In this document: positions 57,426 through 64,000 of the stretch, piece after piece
Position numbering within the stretch: position 1 is the stretch's first letter
Layout: each line of letters begins with the position of its first letter
Assembly: GCA_016707605.1 (NCBI GenBank)
Contig: JADJHJ010000001.1
Coordinates: 496,001 to 560,000, forward strand
Length of the DNA stretch: 64,000 nt
Source: Candidatus Promineofilum glycogenicum
Lineage (GTDB): Bacteria > Chloroflexota > Anaerolineae > Promineifilales > Promineifilaceae
Direction of reading: 5' to 3'
Notes under the pieces: model-generated
What the model saw: the letters and a program-made list of their open reading frames with translations, nothing else
What the model was told of the DNA's origin: nothing
Databases searched by the model: none
Translations under genes and position numbers: made by a program

Positions 57426-59272
57426 CTAGCCTTCGGCCGGCGGGGCGTTCAGGAAGCCGCCCCACAGCGCCGAGAAGTAGGAGAACGCGCCGGTGTTGCC
57501 GACGTGGAGCGGATGGGCCGCATCCCACTGCACAACGTAGGACATGACCACGTCGTTGGCGTCCAGCGTCGAACCATCGTGGAAGGTGACGCCTTCGCGC
57601 AGGGTGCAGGTCCAGACGGTCAGGTCTTCGTTGGGCGTGCAGGCCGTGGCCAGCGACGGCTCGACCGCCGTGCCGCCGACCTCGTAGGCCAACAGCGCTT
57701 CGGTGGTCTGCTCGCAAGCGCGCAGCGACTCGCCGTCGGTCTCGTCGGCGCAGTAGAGGCTGATCGGCTCAGCGTTCTGCATCCAGACGAAGGTGTCCTT
57801 GCCCGGGTCCATCTTGGCGAACGCCTCGTTGCCCAGCGGGCTGACGTGGGCGCTGCCGACACCGGCCAGGTAGGCCACGCCGGAGCCGCCGTGGGCCACG
57901 GGAACCATCGGCACCAGGTCGCGGATCAGGTTGTTGGCCTCGGCGTACAGCGGCTCGCGGTCGGCATCGCTGGCCAGCGAGGCGGCCTCGGCCAGCACCG
58001 TGGTCAGTTCGTCGAACTGATCGCCGAACTGGGCCGACGAACCGGCGCCGAAGTGGTAGTCGACGAAGTTGGTCATGTCGGGGTAGTCAGCGCCCCAACC
58101 CAGCAGATGCAGCCCCTCGATCGTGCCGGCGTCGGCCGCTTCGAGGAACGCGCCGGACTCCATGACCACGATCTCGGCGGTGATATTCAGGTTCTCCAGC
58201 AACTGGGCCTGAATGTCCTGGGCGACGATGTTGGGGTCGGGCAGATAGCCGCGGACGACGTCGCGATAGGTGATGGTCGTCTCGAAGCCATCGCCCAGGC
58301 CGGCCTCTTCGAGCAGGGCGCGGGCGGCTTCGGGATCGAACTCATGCCACGGGTCGCCGGCGCAGCCGTTGGGAATGGAGCAGGGCGTGAAGTGGGACGC
58401 GACCTCGGAACCAGCCGGGTAGAAGTTGGTGACGATGCGCTCGCGGTCGATGCCCATGGCAATCGCCTGGCGGACGAGCTGATCGTCGAACGGGGCGAAG
58501 GTATTGTTCATACCGACGTAGAAGACGTTGAGGGCCGGACGCTCCAGCAGTTGCAGGTTGGCGTCGCCGGCGATGGTCTCGAAGTCGTCCGGGGCCGGGT
58601 TGTCGATGCCGTCAACAGCGCCGGATTGCAGCTCCAGCAGGCGGGCGGCCGACTCGGTCTGCCAACGGAAGACGAGCGTGTCGGCGAAAGCCGCGTCGCC
58701 CCAGTAGTTGGGGTTCTTGGTGTAGACCAGTTCTTCGCCGCGGCTCCAGTTCTCGACCATGTAGGGGCCGGTGCCGATGGGCTTCTCCAGCAGGTCGCCG
58801 GTGCCGCCGGTGGACTCAAGGTACTCCGAGGGCTGGATGGCGAACGACGTGAAGGCCGCCTTCGACGGGAAGGCCGGGTCGGGCGCGCACATGGAGAACT
58901 GCACCGTCATCGAATCAACGGCGGCGATCTCCTGGAACAGGCCGGTGTAGCCTTCGGCGTCACATTCGGTCGAGACGACCATCAGGTCGCCGGTCGCTTC
59001 TTCGGCCGGCTCTTCGGCCATGGCGGTCGCCGCAGCCTCAACGGTGGGGGCCAGCTCTTCGACCGCCGCTTGACGGTCGGGGCCAGCTCGGTCGCCGCGG
59101 CTTCAAGGGTCGGCGCAACCGCTTGAGCCGCCGCTTCGAGCGTGGGACCGACCTGCGTCGCGGCGCTCTCAATCGCGCTCTGAATCTCGCCACTCGTCGC
59201 CGTACAGGCGGTGAGGGCCAGAGCGGCGATGAGAAGCAATCCCACTATCAACAACAAACGATTCTTCTTCAT
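57426..59272 (-). CDS. Peptide ABC substrate-binding lipoprotein (SBP family 5), one frameshift
   Basis: Start near 59272, with AAGGAG upstream: KKNRLLLIVGLLLIAALALTAC gives a lipobox. Next comes an 11-residue repeat stalk (pattern LAPT(V/L)EAAAT, four to five copies). A missing G near 59077 breaks the frame inside the stalk; it resumes as AAVEELAPTVEAAATAMAEE. The SBP_bac_5 domain follows (PSKAAFTSFAIQPSEYL, GTGPYMVENWSRGEELVY, NNTFAPFDDQLVRQAIAMGIDRE, WTCTLREGVTFHDGS). The order of the C-terminal blocks looks unusual: the usual early LREGVTFHDG motif lies near the end, which may mean a circularly permuted or rearranged gene. First gene of the peptide operon. Confidence 0.82.
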
Positions 59273-59404
59273 CTCTTTTTCTCCTTGCCTAGATGAAGGG
59301 CCACGACCGGCCCTATGAGGGTCACAAGAATAGCATGGCAAGGGTAAAAGGCAAGCCTAATCGCCAGAAGGGCCAATTGCTGCACCTTCTGACAGGCGTA
59401 GACC

Positions 59405-60352
59405 CTAAAGGTAGCGCAAGCGCAGGATAATGTCCTGCGGATAATTGCCAAACTGGCGACCGAAAATGTTGATACCGCCACGTGGCGGGCGTCTGGTTTG
59501 ACCCCGATCCGCACCGTAAGGGTCGGACTATCGGCCAGGTGAAGGGCGTCCAACGTTACGTTAGAGATGTGACGACCGTCAATGAAGCTGCCGCTATCGG
59601 TTATCGTCCAGACTTTCAGGAGGCCGTATTGCGAGTTCCAGCTTTCCCACCAGGTTGGGGTGAGTAGCCCAGGCTGGCCTCCGAAATCGCTAGGGCACGT
59701 CCAGGTGCCGATCTCAACGCCGTTGAGCCACATGGTGATGTCGGAGGGCCACTCTTTGTGATGCAAGGGCGCCTCGGAACAAAGCTCCAAGCTGATGGCC
59801 ACACTGGCGACCGTCGACTGTGCCGGCAGGCGGTTGGGAAAGCGGTACTCCACATAGCCATGGTGGAACCACAGCAGTTGCGCGTTGACGCGCTCCGGCT
59901 CGAAAAAGGAGGTTGGGTCGTCGAACAGGCCGATGATGCCCTCGCTGCTGGCCAGTCCGCACGTCGGCGTTACCTGGCAATCCACAAACGCCCCGATGGG
60001 CATGGAGACTTGCAGGCTTTGCTCCTCGGTTACGTCGGGCCGGCGCGACCAGCGTATCATAGGCGCGCGCGCACACCTTCTGCAAGCCCCGCGTGGCCGG
60101 CCGCAGTTCGGTGTTGATCAGCCCGGCCTCCTCCAGAATGTTGACGTGCAGGTTGGCCGTGGAAGTCGGCACTTCCAGGGCCTGGCCGATCTCGCTGATG
60201 TTCAAAACCTGGGAACTCAATAGCTCTAGAATCTTCAGCCGTGTGGCCGAGGCTAACGCCTTCAAGGTCAGTTCAGCGTTGTTATTGTCACTGTCAAGGG
60301 CAACATGCAAGATACGACCACGCGGTACGATAATCTGAGTTGGTTCGGCCAT
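59405..60352 (-). CDS. ArsR-type regulator with sensor domain, two frameshifts
   Basis: ATG 60352 follows AGGAAGGG. Winged helix: LKALASATRLKILELLSSQVLNISEIGQALEVPTSTANLHVNILEEAGLI. Near 60045-60055 the frame slips, then resumes with RRPDVTEEQSLQVSMPIGAFVDC and a beta-rich C-terminal domain (LWFHHGYVEYRFPNRLP, LELCSEAPLHHKEWPSDITMWLNGVEIG). Near 59480 a second slip restores HV-GINIFGRQFGNYPQDI and a stop at 59405. It is divergent from a sugar ABC operon, and the C-terminal domain resembles carbohydrate-binding sandwiches, so control of that operon is likely. Confidence 0.75.
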
Positions 60353-60385
60353 TTCTCTGCCCTTCCTTATTAGATCCATGATCAA

Positions 60386-60703
60386 ATGATTGACGCCGAA
60401 AAACTTATTTAACAGGAATTACTAAGACAATTAGCCAATGCGACAACGTCTATTTGTTCTAGGTCGTTCACGGGGCATGATCTGGGTAAATATCATGCGC
60501 GTATAGGCTTGACAGAGGACTATGGTTAATGATAACATGTTTTATAACAGAATCAACTGCAAGAAAGGGCTTAAGGAGCACCGTGTAGTTGAATCATTTG
60601 TGGGGAGGTGATGCAAGCAGTTCCAAGGGCCAAAAAATCCAACTCCAGACTAAAGTTGAATCCCTATTTGTGTGACTGTTAAGTGAGGCAAGGAGAAGTT
60701 ACG
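60386..60703. promoter_or_regulatory. AT-rich divergent regulatory region of the sugar ABC operon
   Basis: Plus-strand promoter TTGACA (60509-60514), 16-nt spacer, GATAAC (60531-60536). The 9-mer AATCATTTG occurs at 60593-60601 on the plus strand and, on the minus strand, near 60377-60389 just upstream of the regulator, possible operator half-sites. The region is clearly less GC-rich than its surroundings. No other feature seen. Confidence 0.5.
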
Positions 60704-62099
60704 GTGAAAACAAAGCGTCGTTGGATTCTTTTGTTGATGGGCCTGTTGCTGATGCTGGCCCTCGTGGCTTGTGGCGGGGGGGGAACAGAGACGCCCGCGG
60801 AATCGGAGACCACCGGCGAGGGGGCGGTTGAAGAGCCGGCAGCCAGCCGCAGCCGAGGAGCCGGCAACGGAAGCAGAAAGTGGGGAGGAAGTAGCCGAAA
60901 GCTCTTGCGGCCCGGTCGAGTTGCAGTACTGGAACCCCTTCACCGGCCCCGACGGCCCATTCATGGGCGAACTCGTTGATGCCTTTAACGCCTCGCAGGA
61001 CAACATCACCGTTGTCATGACTACCCAGAGCGAGTATTACACGCAATTGGGTACGGCCGCCGCCTCCAACACGCTGCCCGACGTGGCCATTGTCCACGCT
61101 GATCAGGTGGCGACCCAGGCCTTCCGCAATGTGCTGCGTCCCATCGATGACGTTGTGGCCGAGGCCGGCATTGATGGCGCTGACTTTCCTACGGATGTCT
61201 GGAACGCCGGCCAGGTGGGCGACAGCCGCTACTCGATCCCCCTGGATATTCATCCGATGACCATGTTCTACAACGCCGACCTGCTTAGCGCTGCCGGCTT
61301 CGATGCGGCGCCAACCACAGGCGAAGAGTTCGCCGAAATCGCCGGGGCGCTGTCCGACGGCACGAACAACGGCTTCATGGTCACTTCCGGCTTCCCCATC
61401 CGCCAGATATTTGAGATGCTGCTCTATCAGTATGGCGGCACGTCGTTCAACGAAGACGGCACAGAGGCGGCGTGGAACGGTGAAGCCGGGGTGCAGGCCA
61501 TGAACTGGCTGTTGCAGGCCCAGAGCGACTGGTCGCAGCCAAACCTCGAAGTGGACGCTGAACTGAACTCCTTCAAGGGCGGCACGGTCGGTATGGTCTG
61601 GAACGGCATCTGGCAGACGACCAACGTCACCGGCGAAGGCGTCGAGTTCGACGGCCGGGCCACGGCTGTGCCGCAGATCGGGACTCAGATGGCGGTTTGG
61701 GGCGGTTCGCACCAGTTGACTCTGCCGACGCAGGCGGAGCCTGACCCGTGCAAGGACGCCGCGGCCGGTGAGTTTATCCGCTACCTGCTGGAAAACTCGG
61801 TCACCTGGGCCCAGGCTGGCCAGTTGCCCGCCAGCGCCAGTGTGCGCGCCAGCGATGAGTTCATGGCCATCGAGCCGCAGGCCTCTATCGCGGCCGCGGC
61901 CGACGCCGTCTTCTTCCCGCCCTCGGTGCCGGGTATCACCGATGCCTACGCGCCGCTGGACGAGGCCGTCTCAGCGCTGATGGCCGGCACGGCCACCGAT
62001 GTGCAGGCCGCGCTGGATGACGCGGCCAACCGCGCCAACCAGATTCTGACCGAGAATCGGGATAACTACGGCGACGCGCCATCCGGACAGGGTGGCTAA
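60704..62099 (+). CDS. Sugar ABC substrate-binding lipoprotein (family 1), one frameshift
   Basis: GTG 60704 has AGGAG 8 nt upstream. Signal and lipobox: WILLLMGLLLMLALVACGGGG. An acidic Glu/Ala spacer is broken by a slip near 60840-60848 (EEPAASRS versus the true AAAEEPATEAESGEE). The SBP_bac_1 domain follows: VELQYWNPFTGPDGPFMGELVDAF, LGTAAASNTLPDVAIVH, YSIPLDIHPMTMFYNADLL, GFPIRQIFEMLLYQYGG. Binds a sugar or oligosaccharide for the permeases downstream. Specificity unknown. Confidence 0.88.
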
Positions 62100-62111
62100 T
62101 CGAATCATCTG

Positions 62112-62146
62112 GAGAGGCAAGCCCTGCCAAGGGCTTGCCTCTCTTT
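62112..62146 (+). terminator. Hairpin with T-tract after the binding-protein gene
   Basis: 14-bp perfect arms GAGAGGCAAGCCCT/AGGGCTTGCCTCTC, 4-nt loop, then TTT. In such operons a partial terminator here raises binding-protein over permease expression. Confidence 0.75.
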
Positions 62147-62250
62147 GAGTGGGGTCACTTATAGAAGATAACACGCGACGCATAGCGACAGGCGAAGCGT
62201 GTGAACACATGCCTGGCCCGTCGCTCCAGCATCCGGGCAGGAGGAGTCTC

Positions 62251-63198
62251 ATGGCAGTAGCAACCGGCACGGCCGAACAGGTCAAGCAGCGGCGATACCA
62301 AAAGCGCACCGGTAACCAGCTGGTGCCCTATCTATTTATTGCCCCCCACCTCATCTTCTTTCTCATTTTTGTGGCCTATCCCTTTTTCTATGGCCTCTAC
62401 ATCAGCTTCTTCCGGTTCGATTTTCTGAGACCGGAAGCGCAACAGTTCGTTTTGTTGGACAACTATGCCAAGTTGTTCTCGCCTGACAGCATTCAGTTTC
62501 CTGTCTTCTGGAACGCGCTGGGCAATACAGTGAAGTTCGTGCTCTACAGCGTGCCACCGCTGATAATCATCCCCCTGTTATTGGCCGTACTGCTCAACAC
62601 CCGCGTGCCGGGGCGCAACTTCTTCCGCGGGCTGTACTTCTCGCCATGGGTGCTTTCGGCGGCTGTGGTGGGCCTGCTCGGTTTCTGGATCTTCCAGAGT
62701 CAGGGCGGCCTGGTCAACTTCTACCTGGTGCGGCTGGGCATTACGCCACCGCGCTGGCTGTCTACGTTGCCCTGGGCCTGGGTGGCCATCGTAGCCATGA
62801 CCCTGTGGTGGACGGTTGGCTTTAACATGATCATTCTGCTGGCCGCGCTACAGGACATTCCACGCCAGCTCTACGAATCGGCTTCGCTCGACGGGGCCAC
62901 GAACTGGCAGCAGTTCGTCTCCATTACCCTGCCCATCCTGCGGCCGGTTCTGGTGTTCGTGATCATCATCACCATCATCGCCTCCTTTAACCTGTTTGCC
63001 CAGCCCTTCTTCATGACCAACGGTGGGCCGGCGCAGGCCACCGGTGGCGGCTCGACTGAGCCGGTCATGCTACGCATCTACCGTGAGGGCTTCGAGCGTA
63101 ACCAATTGGGCATGGCCGCGGCGATGTCGTTCATCGTCGCCACCATCATGATCATCTTTTCCTATACCAACTTTCGTCTTTTCCGGACGCGCGAGTAG
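62251..63198 (+). CDS. Sugar ABC permease (MalF-like)
   Basis: 315 residues from ATG 62251, with GGAGGAG 5 nt upstream. Six helices; PYLFIAPHLIFFLIFVAYPFFYGLYIS at the start and EAA loop YESASLDGATNWQQFVSITLPIL. Pairs with the MalG-like gene 31 nt downstream. In-frame codons upstream lack a ribosome site. Confidence 0.93.
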   Translation: MAVATGTAEQVKQRRYQKRTGNQLVPYLFIAPHLIFFLIFVAYPFFYGLYISFFRFDFLRPEAQQFVLLDNYAKLFSPDSIQFPVFWNALGNTVKFVLYSVPPLIIIPLLLAVLLNTRVPGRNFFRGLYFSPWVLSAAVVGLLGFWIFQSQGGLVNFYLVRLGITPPRWLSTLPWAWVAIVAMTLWWTVGFNMIILLAALQDIPRQLYESASLDGATNWQQFVSITLPILRPVLVFVIIITIIASFNLFAQPFFMTNGGPAQATGGGSTEPVMLRIYREGFERNQLGMAAAMSFIVATIMIIFSYTNFRLFRTRE

Positions 63199-63229
63199 AG
63201 AAGGACAGCTTTCGCACGGGAGAAAAAGA

Positions 63230-64000
63230 ATGGCTACGACACAACCCCCTGCCCACCCTGGTGGTATGCGGCGCCGCAAGCTCATCAACAACATCCTGCT
63301 TCTCGCCCTGTTAACGTTCATCGGTCTGCTGGTGCTGGTTCCCCTGTTGTGGATGTTGTCCACCTCCTTTAAGCCGAAGTCGCAGTGGTTTCTGCCGGAA
63401 GTACACTGGATTCCCAAGACCTTTACCTGGGAGAACTACCTAAGTATTCTCAACAATGACACGCTGCCGATTGTGCGTTGGTTCGTCAATAGCCTGCTCC
63501 TTTCCGGCACCATCACGCTGCTGGTGCTGGCCGTGGACTCGTTGGCTGCCTACGCCTACGCGCGGCTGGAGTTCCGCGGCCGCAGCGCCTTGTTCGCCCT
63601 GTTGCTGGCTACGCTCTTCCTGCCCGGCGTCATGTTCCTTGTCCCCAACTTCCTAACCATTGCCCGCTTCGGCTGGCTGAACAACTATCTGGGCGTCATC
63701 ACGCCGGCGCTGGCGGGCGTCTTCGGCGTGTTCTTCATGCGCCAGTTCTTCGAATCGCTACCGCGCGAGTTGGAAGAGGCGGCCCAGATTGACGGGGCGA
63801 CGCAGTTCCAAACCTTCACCCAGATTGCTCTGCCGTTGGCCAAGCCGGCCCTGGCCACGCTGGGCATCATCACCTTCCTGGGAGCGTGGAACGACTTCCT
63901 GTGGCCACTGCTGATTCTAAAAGATCGCCAGTTGTTGACGCTGCCGCCCGGTCTGCGCACGTTGCAGGGCGCGTACACCTCGGAGTATGGCCAGATGATG
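63230..64000 (+). CDS. Sugar ABC permease (MalG-like), partial
   Basis: 257 residues visible, runs off the right edge. GGGAG lies 8-10 nt before ATG 63230. LLALLTFIGLLVLVPLLWMLSTSFKP, LATLFLPGVMFLVPNFLTIARFGWLNNYLGVI, EAA loop LEEAAQIDGATQFQTFTQIALPLAKPALATL. Only the C-terminal ~20 residues should be missing. Confidence 0.93.
   Translation, partial: MATTQPPAHPGGMRRRKLINNILLLALLTFIGLLVLVPLLWMLSTSFKPKSQWFLPEVHWIPKTFTWENYLSILNNDTLPIVRWFVNSLLLSGTITLLVLAVDSLAAYAYARLEFRGRSALFALLLATLFLPGVMFLVPNFLTIARFGWLNNYLGVITPALAGVFGVFFMRQFFESLPRELEEAAQIDGATQFQTFTQIALPLAKPALATLGIITFLGAWNDFLWPLLILKDRQLLTLPPGLRTLQGAYTSEYGQMM

Overview
The window is GC-rich, densely packed bacterial chromosome with no rRNA or tRNA gene, no recognisable transposase and no CRISPR array. 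Gene content (SufC-B-D-S-U with a SufR-like regulator, a gyrase A subunit, long-form RmlA, VOC proteins, sugar and peptide ABC systems, fatty-acid CoA ligase and acyl-CoA dehydrogenase, surface proteins with lamin-tail-like domains) fits a filamentous or heterotrophic Chloroflexota (Anaerolineae-like). That placement is inference; no marker gene was compared.

Layout. 1-2833: a repeat-built secreted protein running off the left edge (minus). 2931-6260: a T4 Rnl1-type RNA ligase and a membrane Fe-S (HdrD/ETF-type) oxidoreductase. 6530-10096: a secreted clan-A glycosidase-like protein and a GT39-like membrane protein. 10187-14671: a VOC-methyltransferase fusion, then an MBL hydrolase / MFS exporter / ArsR regulator set. 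14895-21220 (minus): avtA, a four-helix-bundle gene, a damaged rocD, uppP, tgt and two membrane proteins. 21221-22642: gene-free, with a 12-copy 28-bp tandem repeat and a possible cloverleaf-folding element. 22643-24658: an EEP nuclease-like protein and an HTH / degraded nucleotidyltransferase pair. 24811-29245: an exopolysaccharide module (GT4, two Wzz-like proteins, a CpsD-like ATPase, RmlA). 29315-33780: dtd, a sugar-dehydrogenase-like lipoprotein, YggS, YggT and an acyl-CoA dehydrogenase. 33844-37394: a membrane-protein gene split by a repeat, a VOC dioxygenase-like protein and a divergent YceI/TetR pair with twin operators. 37402-43618: a glycosidase-like protein, a GNAT, a FadD-type ligase, a phosphoesterase and YdcF. 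43664-51345: a complete SUF iron-sulfur assembly locus with a divergent regulator. 51527-55157: gyrA and a cold-shock protein. 55249-64000: a dipeptide ABC operon (minus) and a sugar ABC operon (plus) around an ArsR-type regulator.

Two features dominate. First, many intergenic gaps are filled by hairpins whose arms are themselves short tandem repeats of 7-9 nt (at least six sequence families). Copies also sit inside genes: one splits a gene, one removes a stop codon, one ends a Wzz-like protein, and four segments lie in frame within the GT39 gene. Second, several genes have a -10 hexamer only 6-9 nt before the start codon and no Shine-Dalgarno sequence, which suggests leaderless mRNAs, while the suf, peptide and sugar operons use ordinary leaders.

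Caution: at least eight genes carry single frameshifts, several of them at G/C runs, and two blocks are almost pure G/C homopolymer (32086-32150, 37180-37372). Much of this looks like sequence or assembly error, so a broken gene here is weak evidence of a real pseudogene.
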